The position numbers and the translations under genes are program-made. 64,000 nucleotides of DNA from Kaistella faecalis (GTDB taxonomy: Bacteria > Bacteroidota > Bacteroidia > Flavobacteriales > Weeksellaceae): the NCBI RefSeq assembly GCF_019195395.1, contig NZ_CP078067.1, positions 310,001 to 374,000 on the forward strand, written 5' to 3'. Shown in pieces: positions 33,801 through 41,020 of the stretch (its first letter is position 1; every line of letters starts with the position of its first letter). Below the pieces are notes generated by a model. It saw nothing but the letters and a program-made list of their open reading frames with translations. It was not told the origin of the DNA and searched no databases.

Positions 33801-34583
33801 TTAATTTATTATGCTTCGAATAAAACTTGTGCCTTTTGCTTTCCAATCTCCTTTCTCCAAAAGAATATTCACGAACGCTGTTCCGATAATTCCGCCCGCC
33901 GCATTTGCTGTTACTTTTTGAAAATCATCTTTACTCTTTATCCCGAAACCAATCATTACCGGGTTTTTCAGATTCAGCGCAGCGAGGTTTTGCAGGTATT
34001 GTCCGTTATTGATTTCTTTCGAAGCGTTTCCCGTTGTAGACGAACTGGACACCGCATACAAAAATCCTGAACTTAAAGAATCCAAATATCTGATACGTTC
34101 ATCCGAAGTTTCCGGCGTTACCAGAAAAGAAAAATTGAGCCGATATTTTTCTAAAATCTGTCTGTAATTTTTCTCAAATTCGATTGGCGGAAGATCAGGA
34201 ATAATTAATCCAGAAACTCCCGATTCTGCGCATTCGCGACAGAAGCTTTCAAAACCGAAACTCAAAACGGGATTGATATACCCCATCAAAACAACAGGTA
34301 TTTTGATCTCTGATTTTACAGATTTCAGCTGTTCAAAAAGTTTAGCGATCGTCATTCCGTTAAGAAGTGCTAGTTCATGCGCCTTTTGAATTACAGGTCC
34401 GTCAGCAACAGGATCAGAGTAAGGCATCCCGATTTCCACCATTTCCGCACCGGAGCTTTGGATGATTTTCAGAATCTCTGTAGTGTCTTTCAGTCCGGGA
34501 ATTCCGGCAGTGAAGTATATATTGAGTTTTTTGTGGTGTTGGATGTTGGATGCTGGATGCTGAATGTTATCTGTGTTAGTCAT
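33801..34583 (-). CDS. trpA: Tryptophan synthase alpha chain
   Basis: Cleaves indole-3-glycerol phosphate to indole, which is channelled to TrpB. Family motifs are YFTAGIPGLKDTTEIL, EIGMPYSDPVADGPVIQ (catalytic Glu and the Asp), LIIPDLPPIEFE, VSSSSTTGNA and IGFGIKS. At 260 residues the length is normal, but the first 17 or so residues (with IQHPASNIQHH) are encoded by a 7-bp tandem repeat. The natural start may once have been nearer LNIYFTAG. It is the last trp gene, separated from trpB by 129 bp with a GC-rich repeat. Confidence 0.94.
   Translation of the reverse strand: MTNTDNIQHPASNIQHHKKLNIYFTAGIPGLKDTTEILKIIQSSGAEMVEIGMPYSDPVADGPVIQKAHELALLNGMTIAKLFEQLKSVKSEIKIPVVLMGYINPVLSFGFESFCRECAESGVSGLIIPDLPPIEFEKNYRQILEKYRLNFSFLVTPETSDERIRYLDSLSSGFLYAVSSSSTTGNASKEINNGQYLQNLAALNLKNPVMIGFGIKSKDDFQKVTANAAGGIIGTAFVNILLEKGDWKAKGTSFIRSIIN
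34536..34570. repeat. Heptad tandem repeat at the start of trpA
   Basis: Five 7-bp units on the plus strand (GTGTTGG, ATGTTGG, ATGCTGG, ATGCTGA, ATGTTAT) lie inside the first 17 codons of trpA. Their complement encodes the odd N-terminal segment rich in Ile, Gln, His, Pro and Asn. Confidence 0.8.
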
Positions 34584-34613
34584 AATTCTTGTTTTTACTA
34601 AATATTTTTAAAA

Positions 34614-34700
34614 TGCCGAAACCCGCGCCCCGACTGGAGCGGAGCTCTTTTTGTGCAGCGGAGCGGAACAAAAAAGCGGGAGCGGAAGGCGGATTAAGGC
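34614..34700. repeat. GC-rich intergenic repeat between trpB and trpA
   Basis: A GC-rich block in otherwise AT-rich DNA. It has repeated GGAGCGG/AGCGGGAGCGG words and inverted arms GCTCTTTTTGT and ACAAAAAAGC that can form a hairpin. It is most likely a member of a dispersed intergenic repeat family; confirming that needs the whole genome. Confidence 0.6.
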
Positions 34701-34712
34701 GCCCAAATACTG

Positions 34713-35894
34713 CTACAAATGTTTAAGGTAAGTTTCCATGTCTTTATCTCCGCGACCACTCAGGCAGATCACAACAACATCATCTTTCCTGAATTTTTTC
34801 TTTTCCAGAACGGCTAACGCGTGCGCAGATTCCAAAGCAGGAATAATTCCTTCCAGTTTTGTGAGCTCCATCGCAGATTTTAAAGCTTCATCATCATTGA
34901 TGGAGAAAAATTCCGCTCTTTTTTCTTTGAACAGATTCGCATGAAATGGCCCGATTCCCGGATAATCCAAACCCGCGGAAATGGAATGCGGCTCGATCAC
35001 CTGACCGTCTTCCGTCTGCATCACCAGACTTTTGCTGCCATGCAAAACGCCCAAAGTTCCGAGAAATGTGGTTGCTGCAGATTTACCGGAATCCACACCA
35101 AAACCGCCGGCTTCTGCAGCGATAAGTTTTACATCCTCTTCATTCACGAAATGGTAGAAAGTTCCTGCAGCATTGCTTCCGCCGCCCACACATGCCATTA
35201 CATAATCGGGATTTTCCCTGCCAATTTTTTCTTTCAGCTGCCATTTTATTTCTTCTGAAATCACACTTTGAAACCTTGCCACCAAATCGGGAAAGGGATG
35301 CGGACCCACCACACTTCCGATGATGTAGTGCGTTGTTGTGGAATTGTTAATCCAGTCGCGTAAAGCTTCATTCACCGCATCTTTCAGCGTTTTGGATCCT
35401 GAAGTTGCAGGAATTACAGTGGCGCCCAGCATTTTCATTCTCGCCACGTTGGGAGCCTGTCTTGCAATATCGACTTCGCCCATGTAAACGATGCATTCCA
35501 AACCGAGCAGCGCGCAGGCGGTTGCTGTAGCGACACCGTGTTGTCCGGCTCCGGTTTCTGCAATAATCCGGTGTTTTCCGAGTTTTTTGGCAAGCAAAGC
35601 CTGTCCTAAAGCATTGTTGATTTTGTGTGCGCCGGTGTGATTGAGATCTTCCCTTTTCAGATAAATCTGAGTCTCGTATTTTTCACTGAGATTCTCTGCA
35701 AAATATAATGGTGTGGCTCGCCCGACGTAGTTTTTTAATAAATCCCGGAACTCTTCCTTGAATTCAGAAGATTCGATGATGTTGAGATAGTTATTCTGTA
35801 ATTCCTCGACATTTGGAAAAAGCATTTCTGGAACAAAGGCACCGCCAAATTCGCCGTAATAGCCATTTTCGTCAGGGTTTTTATAATTTTTCAT
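34713..35894 (-). CDS. trpB: Tryptophan synthase beta chain
   Basis: PLP enzyme joining indole and serine to make tryptophan. At 393 residues it is a TrpB1 type. Landmarks are [15 protein letters not shown] at the N-terminus, the PLP Lys91 in [26 protein letters not shown], the phosphate loop [10 protein letters not shown] and CLSGRGDKD near the C-terminus. It overlaps the end of trpF by 14 bp (35881-35894), which suggests translational coupling. Confidence 0.97.
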   Translation of the reverse strand: MKNYKNPDENGYYGEFGGAFVPEMLFPNVEELQNNYLNIIESSEFKEEFRDLLKNYVGRATPLYFAENLSEKYETQIYLKREDLNHTGAHKINNALGQALLAKKLGKHRIIAETGAGQHGVATATACALLGLECIVYMGEVDIARQAPNVARMKMLGATVIPATSGSKTLKDAVNEALRDWINNSTTTHYIIGSVVGPHPFPDLVARFQSVISEEIKWQLKEKIGRENPDYVMACVGGGSNAAGTFYHFVNEEDVKLIAAEAGGFGVDSGKSAATTFLGTLGVLHGSKSLVMQTEDGQVIEPHSISAGLDYPGIGPFHANLFKEKRAEFFSINDDEALKSAMELTKLEGIIPALESAHALAVLEKKKFRKDDVVVICLSGRGDKDMETYLKHL

Positions 35895-36510
35895 AAATTT
35901 GTTTTATTTTTTGAAGATCTTTTACGCCGGGTTCGGTTTCAAATTTTGAATTGATGTCCAGTGAAAAAGGTGGATGGTTGACAGTTAATAGCTGACTGAT
36001 ATTTTCCAAAGAAATTCCACCACTCAAAAAGTAGGGCTTGGTGATTTCTATACTGTTTAAAATTTGCCATTCAAATGTTTTTCCTGTCCCGCCAAATGCT
36101 TTTGAATCGGTATCAAAAAGAATAAAGTTGATGGCTGATGGTTGATGGTCGATGGTTTTTTGAAGTTCTTCGGTGGTTTGGTTTCCGATTCTTATTACTT
36201 TAATGATTTTAATTTCGCTATTTAATTTGCTACGCAATTCAGTAACATAGTTTTCGTCTTCGTCGCCATGAAGCTGGATATAATTCAGCGCAGCATTTTC
36301 AGCGACTGCCGCAATATTTTCTACTGTCTCGTTGACAAAAACTCCCACTTTTCCAGAATGTTTAATTCCTGCAATCTCATTTAAGCTTAAATGATCTAAA
36401 ACATATCTGGGAGATTTTTCATAAAATATAAAGCCCAAAAAGTCAGTTTTCAGCTCAATTAATTCCTGAATTTGATCAGGCTTTGTAAGGCCGCAAATTT
36501 TCAGTTTCAT
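35881..36510 (-). CDS. trpF: Phosphoribosylanthranilate isomerase
   Basis: Isomerises phosphoribosylanthranilate in tryptophan synthesis. The 209-residue TIM barrel has [11 protein letters not shown] with the catalytic Cys near the N-terminus, [39 protein letters not shown] with the catalytic Asp, and FLSGGIS. Two surface segments ([10 protein letters not shown] and TVNHPPFS) are encoded by 7-bp tandem repeats of the type found between the trp genes. It overlaps trpC by 4 bp and trpB by 14 bp. Confidence 0.94.
   Translation of the reverse strand: MKLKICGLTKPDQIQELIELKTDFLGFIFYEKSPRYVLDHLSLNEIAGIKHSGKVGVFVNETVENIAAVAENAALNYIQLHGDEDENYVTELRSKLNSEIKIIKVIRIGNQTTEELQKTIDHQPSAINFILFDTDSKAFGGTGKTFEWQILNSIEITKPYFLSGGISLENISQLLTVNHPPFSLDINSKFETEPGVKDLQKIKQIYEKL
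35973..36000. repeat. Degenerate heptad repeat inside trpF (3' part)
   Basis: Four degenerate 7-bp units (GATGGTT, GACAGTT, AATAGCT, GACTGAT) lie in frame within trpF and encode the TVNHPP loop. Confidence 0.6.
36130..36157. repeat. Heptad tandem repeat inside trpF (middle)
   Basis: Four clean 7-bp units (GATGGCT, GATGGTT, GATGGTC, GATGGTT) lie in frame in trpF. On the coding strand they read as the IDHQPSAI segment just before the FDTD active-site strand. Confidence 0.85.
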
Positions 36511-37286
36511 GATGCTATATTGGTTATAAATTCTTCAAACGCTTTCCCCGGATTTTCATTTTTCATAAAATATTCACCCATTAGGAAACCGTCAAAGCCT
36601 TTTTCTTTGAGGAATTTAAAATCTTCCACGCTGTAAATTCCGCTTTCTGCAACGGATAAGGTACCTTCGGGCAAAAGATTTTTAAGGTTAACGGAATGCT
36701 GCAGATCCACTTTGAAATCTTTCAGATTTCTATTATTAATTCCCACTAAATCGACATTGTTATTGAAATGCATGAGTTCATCTTCGGTGTGTATTTCGAG
36801 CAGGACTTCTAAACCCAACTGATGTGACAGTTCTGTAAATTCATGAACCTGACTTGCTGAAAGACAGGCAGCTATTAATAAAACAACATCCGCTCCGATT
36901 GATTTTGCTTCATAAAACTGATATTCATCAATCATGAAATCTTTCCTTAAAACCGGAATATTAATTTCTTTTCTGACCTTTAAAATATCCGCAAAATTTC
37001 CACCAAAAAAATCAGAATCCGTTAAAATTGAAATTCCGCTCGCGCCAAAGTTTTCGTATGACTTTGCCACTTCCAAAACATCTGCTTTTTCGCTTATGAT
37101 TCCTTTGCTTGGTGACTTCCGTTTGAATTCTGCAATGATTCCCGATTTTGATTTCAGGCTTTCTTTTAATGAAAAAGTGTCACGGTCAAAAAACTCGGAA
37201 TCTTTCAGCTGCTCCACTGAAATTTGAGATTTTGAAACGTGAATTTCTTTCTTCTTCGCTGCGATAATCTGATCTAAAACATTCAT
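36507..37286 (-). CDS. trpC: Indole-3-glycerol phosphate synthase
   Basis: Closes the indole ring from carboxyphenylaminodeoxyribulose phosphate. The 259-residue TIM barrel has IIAEFKRKSPSKG (with catalytic Lys), ASGISILTDSDFFGG, VLRKDFMIDEYQ, ADVVLLIAA, LEVLLEIHTEDEL, VGINNRNLKDF and VAESGI. It is monofunctional, with trpF as a separate gene that overlaps it by 4 bp. trpD ends 9 bp upstream. Confidence 0.96.
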   Translation of the reverse strand: MNVLDQIIAAKKKEIHVSKSQISVEQLKDSEFFDRDTFSLKESLKSKSGIIAEFKRKSPSKGIISEKADVLEVAKSYENFGASGISILTDSDFFGGNFADILKVRKEINIPVLRKDFMIDEYQFYEAKSIGADVVLLIAACLSASQVHEFTELSHQLGLEVLLEIHTEDELMHFNNNVDLVGINNRNLKDFKVDLQHSVNLKNLLPEGTLSVAESGIYSVEDFKFLKEKGFDGFLMGEYFMKNENPGKAFEEFITNIAS

Positions 37287-37295
37287 TTCCAGCTG

Positions 37296-38282
37296 TTAAT
37301 TTAATATACTTTGTAAGCTTTGCAGCGCTTTTCCGCTTTCTAAACTTTCGGTAGCCAAAGCGAGACAATCGCTGTAATCACCGTATTTTTGTGTGTTTTT
37401 TAAAGCCATAGCCGCATTGGCAAGCACTACCGAATTCTGTTCGTAAGATCCATTACCTTCCAGAACGGATTTAAAAATTTTTGCTGCATCCTGCTTAGTA
37501 CTTCCCCCGAAAATACTTTCGGCGTTTGTATTTTTAAATCCCAATTCCTGGGCAGAAAAGATATATTCTCCGGATTTATCGAAAATCTTGGTATCTGAAG
37601 TCAGCGAAATCTCGTCGTAACCGTCAAGTGCATGAACGAGAAGAAAATTATCCTGTTTTTTCTGCAGCAGATACTGATAAATCCGAGCAATTTCTAAACT
37701 GTACACCCCGATCATCGAAAATTTAGGTTTTGCAGGATTGACCAGCGGACCCAGAATATTGAAAAACGTTCTTAAGCCCAATCCTTTTCTTAAAGGCGCG
37801 ACCGAGCGTAAGGCCGGATGAAAAAGTGGCGCGTGAAGAAAACAGATATTTCCTTTAGACAAATCTCCACGTAAATCTTCTGAGCTGGTTTTAAACTTAT
37901 AGCTGAGCTCTTCCAGCACATTGGATGAACCTGAAATGGATGAAACGCCGTAATTGCCGTGTTTCGCGACTTTTTGACCGGTTCCGGCCACCACGAAACT
38001 GGCGAGCGTAGAAATATTGAACGTATCTTTCCCGTCACCGCCCGTTCCTACGATATCCACCAAATCTTCGGTTCCCAGATCAACCGTTACAGAAAGCCGC
38101 AAAAGCGCTTCCTGAAAACCTTCCATTTCTTCGAGCGTAATACTGCGCATCAGAAAAACCGTAACAAAAGCAGTGACCTCATTTTCATTGAATTTGTTTT
38201 GGGCAATTTCAGTGAGAATGGATTTCGCTTCCGCTTTTGAAAGCGTATTATGGTTGAATAAATATTGTAAAATCTGTTTCAT
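37296..38282 (-). CDS. trpD: Anthranilate phosphoribosyltransferase
   Basis: Joins anthranilate and PRPP. The 328-residue protein has DIVGTGGDGKDTFNIST (the PRPP-binding GTGGD loop), KHGNYGVSSISGSSNVLEEL, FLHAPLFHPALRSVAPLRKGLG, FNILGPLVNPAKP and HALDGYDEIS. It starts immediately beside a 105-bp heptad-repeat array that fills the gap to trpG. Confidence 0.96.
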   Translation of the reverse strand: MKQILQYLFNHNTLSKAEAKSILTEIAQNKFNENEVTAFVTVFLMRSITLEEMEGFQEALLRLSVTVDLGTEDLVDIVGTGGDGKDTFNISTLASFVVAGTGQKVAKHGNYGVSSISGSSNVLEELSYKFKTSSEDLRGDLSKGNICFLHAPLFHPALRSVAPLRKGLGLRTFFNILGPLVNPAKPKFSMIGVYSLEIARIYQYLLQKKQDNFLLVHALDGYDEISLTSDTKIFDKSGEYIFSAQELGFKNTNAESIFGGSTKQDAAKIFKSVLEGNGSYEQNSVVLANAAMALKNTQKYGDYSDCLALATESLESGKALQSLQSILN

Positions 38283-38287
38283 TTTTA

Positions 38288-38392
38288 ATGTTTAGTGGTT
38301 AATGGTCAGTGGTTAATGGTTAATTATCAATGGTTAATTGTTAGAATTTGATAATTAATAATTAACAAATAGTTATCAACAATTAATCATTA
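38288..38392. repeat. Array of fifteen 7-bp units between trpD and trpG
   Basis: Fifteen contiguous units fit a period of exactly 7 bp (for example ATGTTTA, GTGGTTA, ATGGTCA, GTGGTTA, ATGGTTA, ATTATCA, ATGGTTA, then more diverged ones). The plus-strand consensus is roughly RTNRTTA. The array overlaps the last codons of trpG and encodes its stop codon. On the minus strand each unit begins with TAA or a near variant, so stops occur in all three frames. Confidence 0.85.
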
Positions 38393-38946
38393 AGAAAGTT
38401 TTCCAAAATCTGCTTTCCATCCGGCGTTAAAATACTTTCCGGGTGATACTGAACTGCGTGAACATCGTAAATTCTGTGTTTCAAACTCATGATCATTCCG
38501 TTTTTATCAATGCTTGTGATTTCTAGTTCTTCAGGGAAATCTTCAGGATTTACCGCCCACGAATGATATCTGCCGACTTCCAAAGTCTCAGGTAAGTTCC
38601 TGAAAATTTTATGTTCCTTAATCTGCGTGGATTCCGTCGCAACACCGTGATAGATTTCAGAAAGGTTGATCAAACTTCCGCCAAAAGCCTCTGCAATCGC
38701 TTGCTGACCGAGGCAAACTCCGAGAATTGATTTTGTTGGCGCATATTTTTTAATAACATCAAGCAAGATTCCGGCTTCTTCGGGAATTCCCGGACCCGGT
38801 GACAGAATAATTTTGTCGTATTTCTCTATTTCTTCCAAAGAGATCTGATCGTTTCTGAAAACCTCTACTTTTTCACCGATAATCTGTTCAATCATCTGAA
38901 CAAGATTGTAGGTAAAACTGTCGTAATTGTCGAAGACTAATATCAT
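38383..38946 (-). CDS. trpG: Anthranilate synthase glutamine amidotransferase subunit
   Basis: Supplies ammonia to TrpE. The 187-residue class I amidotransferase has DNYDSFTYNLVQ, SPGPGIPEEAG, the nucleophile Cys78 in GVCLGQQ, and His168/Glu170 in VQYHPES. A role in p-aminobenzoate synthesis (PabA) as well is possible, but the trp context is clear. Its last three codons and stop lie in the heptad array downstream, and another array lies just before its start. Confidence 0.96.
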   Translation of the reverse strand: MILVFDNYDSFTYNLVQMIEQIIGEKVEVFRNDQISLEEIEKYDKIILSPGPGIPEEAGILLDVIKKYAPTKSILGVCLGQQAIAEAFGGSLINLSEIYHGVATESTQIKEHKIFRNLPETLEVGRYHSWAVNPEDFPEELEITSIDKNGMIMSLKHRIYDVHAVQYHPESILTPDGKQILENFLND

Positions 38947-38950
38947 AGTA

Positions 38951-38999
38951 ATGGTTAATGGTTAATGGTTAGTGATTAATGGTTAATGGTTAATGGTTA
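38951..38999. repeat. Array of seven 7-bp units between trpG and the four-helix-bundle gene
   Basis: Six perfect ATGGTTA units and one variant (GTGATTA) form a 49-bp tandem array. It encodes the last codons and stop of the four-helix-bundle gene (stop at 38992-38990) and fills the gap to trpG. Confidence 0.92.
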
Positions 39000-39349
39000 A
39001 GGTTTGATTTAGCTGTTTTAACTATGCTTGTAAGAAGTTTAATAATCTCAATCGCTGTATGATTTAAGCCTGAGAATCTTTCCACAGAAATATAATCTGT
39101 TGCTTCTAAAAGCTCGAGCCAATAAAGTGTTTCGTTGATCTCTTTTTGAGCAATTGATAATTTATGAACAAAATCTGCCTTACTTTGCGCATGCTCACCT
39201 TCCCTGATCATAGCTCCGACACTGGTTCCACTACGTAATATTTGCTTGCTTAAAACAAATTCTTTTTTTTCCGATGCTAAATATTGAGAAAGTTTAACTA
39301 TTTGCACTGCAAACTCAAAGCTTTTTTCTTTTATAATATTGCTTCCCAT
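38990..39349 (-). CDS. Four-helix-bundle protein (23S rRNA intervening-sequence family) inserted in the trp operon
   Basis: A 119-residue all-helical protein. The pattern SFEFAVQIVKLSQYL, LSKQILRSGTSVGAMIREGE, SKADFVHKLSIAQKEINETLYWLELLEA is the hallmark of the four-helix-bundle/IVP family (PF05635). Its molecular role is not known to me. It sits between trpE and trpG, where no tryptophan function is expected, and is flanked on both sides by heptad repeats that also supply its stop codon. It may therefore have arrived with the repeats. GC and codon use do not stand out by eye. Confidence 0.88.
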   Translation of the reverse strand: MGSNIIKEKSFEFAVQIVKLSQYLASEKKEFVLSKQILRSGTSVGAMIREGEHAQSKADFVHKLSIAQKEINETLYWLELLEATDYISVERFSGLNHTAIEIIKLLTSIVKTAKSNLNH

Positions 39350-39360
39350 TTTAAAAATTT

Positions 39361-39388
39361 ATAATTAATAATTGATCATTAGCAATTA
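39361..39388. repeat. Heptad repeat at the 3' end of trpE
   Basis: Four 7-bp units (ATAATTA, ATAATTG, ATCATTA, GCAATTA) overlap the last codons of trpE; the trpE stop codon (39381-39379) lies inside. The family is the same as the arrays at 38288 and 38951 but with the more A/T-rich variant. Confidence 0.7.
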
Positions 39389-40803
39389 ATTTTTTCCGCT
39401 TTCAGAATTGCTTTCTTTAAAGCTCCAAGCTTGTTGTTTACCTCCTGGAGTTCAAGTTCCGCCTGTGATTTCGCGACAATTCCGGCGCCAGCCTGATAAT
39501 ACAAAGTATTGTTTTTGCTTAAAAATGTGCGGATCATAATCGCCTGATTGCAGCTTCCGTCGAAACCGACAAATCCGATGCACCCGCCATAATAGCTCCG
39601 TGAGGTTTTCTCATAGTCATCGATAAGCTGCATGGCGCGGTATTTTGGAGCGCCGCTCAATGTTCCCTGAGGAAAGGTAGTGGCGATCATTTCATAAGGA
39701 TTCTGATCTGCGGAAATTTCGGTTGTTACTTCGGAGACCATGTGAATCACATGAGAGAAAAACTGGATTTCTTTCAGTTTGGAAACTTTAGTATTTTTCC
39801 CCAGAATGCTTAAATCATTCCTCGCCAGATCAACCAGCATCGTGTGTTCAGCATTTTCTTTTGCATCTTTTTTAAGTTCTTCCGCGGCCTTTAAATCTTC
39901 CTCTATGTTTCCGGTCCGTTTGAAAGTTCCGGCGATCGGATGAATAATGGCGTGATTATCCTTGATGATCAGCTGACTTTCAGGACTTGAACCCATCAGT
40001 TTATAATCTCCATAATCAAAGAAAAACAGATAAGGCGATGGATTGATATTCCGCAAAGCGCGGTAAACATTGAATTCATCGCCTACAAACTTCTGCTGAA
40101 ATCTACGGCTCAAAACCAACTGAAAAACATCACCGCGGAAACAGTGCTTTTTTGCTGTTTCCACTGAATTTCTGTATTCTTCATCGCTCAAATTTGATTC
40201 TTCCTCTCCTGTTTTTTCAAACGGGAAAATCGGGGCATTTTTTTGCTGAATTAAATTTTCAATGACTGCAGCTTCAGACTTTAATCCTTCAATTTTATTT
40301 TCAATCAGAAACATTTCATCATTGTGGTGATTAATAGCAATCACGTACTGATAAAGGCGGTAACGCAACAACGGAATTCTGTTTTCTTCTGAAACTCCTT
40401 TAAATTTAATATTTTCGAAAAACGGAATTGCATCATAAGAAGTATAACCAAAAAATCCCTGTGCAGATTTTCCGACAGGTAAATTCGGCTCCTGGCATTC
40501 AAATGTTTTTGAAAAATTCTGAAGGAGATCAGTAAGTTTTTCCTTTTCTATATTGATTTTTTCGGCGCTTTCAAGCGGGAATTTAATCTGTGCTTCCTCA
40601 TAATTTCTGATTTCGATTCCGGCAATGGCATTCACTGCAATAAATGAAAAATTATTGGCGGTATTCTGGTTTCCGGCGCTTTCTAAAAGGATGGTATCCC
40701 GAAACTGGTCGCGAAGCCTGAGGTAAATTCCGATGGGCGTAAAAAGATCGCTCAATGTAGATTTTACGGTGGTTTTCAGTTTAATATGTTGATTAAATTT
40801 CAT
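39379..40803 (-). CDS. trpE: Anthranilate synthase component I
   Basis: Converts chorismate to anthranilate with TrpG. The 474-residue protein has the N-terminal regulatory region with LLESAG (the LLES element is part of the usual Trp feedback site), then LSRRFQQKF, NPSPYLFFFDYGDYKLMGSSPE, HPIAGTFKRTG, EHTMLVDLARNDLS, GTLSGAPKYRAMQLI and QAGAGIVAKS. It is the first structural gene, directly behind the attenuator. Its 3' end lies in a heptad repeat. Confidence 0.96.
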   Translation of the reverse strand: MKFNQHIKLKTTVKSTLSDLFTPIGIYLRLRDQFRDTILLESAGNQNTANNFSFIAVNAIAGIEIRNYEEAQIKFPLESAEKINIEKEKLTDLLQNFSKTFECQEPNLPVGKSAQGFFGYTSYDAIPFFENIKFKGVSEENRIPLLRYRLYQYVIAINHHNDEMFLIENKIEGLKSEAAVIENLIQQKNAPIFPFEKTGEEESNLSDEEYRNSVETAKKHCFRGDVFQLVLSRRFQQKFVGDEFNVYRALRNINPSPYLFFFDYGDYKLMGSSPESQLIIKDNHAIIHPIAGTFKRTGNIEEDLKAAEELKKDAKENAEHTMLVDLARNDLSILGKNTKVSKLKEIQFFSHVIHMVSEVTTEISADQNPYEMIATTFPQGTLSGAPKYRAMQLIDDYEKTSRSYYGGCIGFVGFDGSCNQAIMIRTFLSKNNTLYYQAGAGIVAKSQAELELQEVNNKLGALKKAILKAEKINC

Positions 40804-40818
40804 TGTAATTCCTGGGTT

Positions 40819-40922
40819 TTAAAAATAAAAAAAGACTTTAACGCAATGTCAAAGTCTTCTTATTTTTTTGTTGGGATATATTTACACAAAAGAACAGTGC
40901 TCAAGACTTTGAAAGTTTTGAG
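40819..40922 (-). promoter_or_regulatory. trp attenuator: 1:2 hairpin, antiterminator and terminator
   Basis: Four segments can pair in the way known for trp attenuation. Segments 1 and 2 form a hairpin (40900-40922). Segment 2 (40903-40911, AAGACTTTG on the plus strand) is perfectly complementary over 9 bp to segment 3 (40850-40858, CAAAGTCTT). Segments 3 and 4 form an 11-bp stem (40832-40842 with 40848-40858, loop of 5) followed on the minus strand by TTTTTTTATTTTT, a strong terminator. Ribosome stalling at the Trp codons in segment 1 should free segment 2 to pair with 3 and prevent termination. The logic is established for enterobacteria; its use here is inference from pairing. Confidence 0.88.
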
Positions 40923-40956
40923 GCCACCACCAGTTTGTATTGTTGATCGTTTTCAT
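40882..40956 (-). CDS. trpL: trp operon leader peptide
   Basis: A 24-codon reading frame, MKTINNTNWWWPQNFQSLEH followed by CSFV and a TAA stop. Three adjacent Trp codons lie at 40932-40924, inside the proximal part of hairpin segment 1. No Shine-Dalgarno motif precedes the ATG; a TATATTTG -7 box ends 5 bp upstream, so the message may begin at or near the start codon. The frame is too short for routine gene calling, but the WWW run together with the four-segment RNA structure and its place before trpE make it convincing. Confidence 0.9.
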   Translation of the reverse strand: MKTINNTNWWWPQNFQSLEHCSFV

Positions 40957-40961
40957 TGGGA

Positions 40962-40969
40962 CAAATATA
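40962..40969 (-). promoter_or_regulatory. Candidate -7 box (TATATTTG) of the trp operon
   Basis: Exact TAnnTTTG match on the minus strand, 5 bp before the trpL ATG. No TTTG is found at the usual 17-23 bp further upstream. If used, transcription starts almost at the leader ATG. Confidence 0.55.
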
Positions 40970-41020
40970 GAAATCATTTTCCAACTGAAAAGTAAAAATC
41001 AAATAAAAATTCTTAAAAAA

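Noticed and set aside
33620..34700. Insertion sequence or transposon near trpA
   Set aside because: GC-rich repeats are present, but there is no transposase frame and no terminal inverted repeats flanking a gene-sized segment.
38288..38999. Tandem arrays as a possible CRISPR array
   Set aside because: Units are 7 bp and contiguous without spacers; no cas genes are present.
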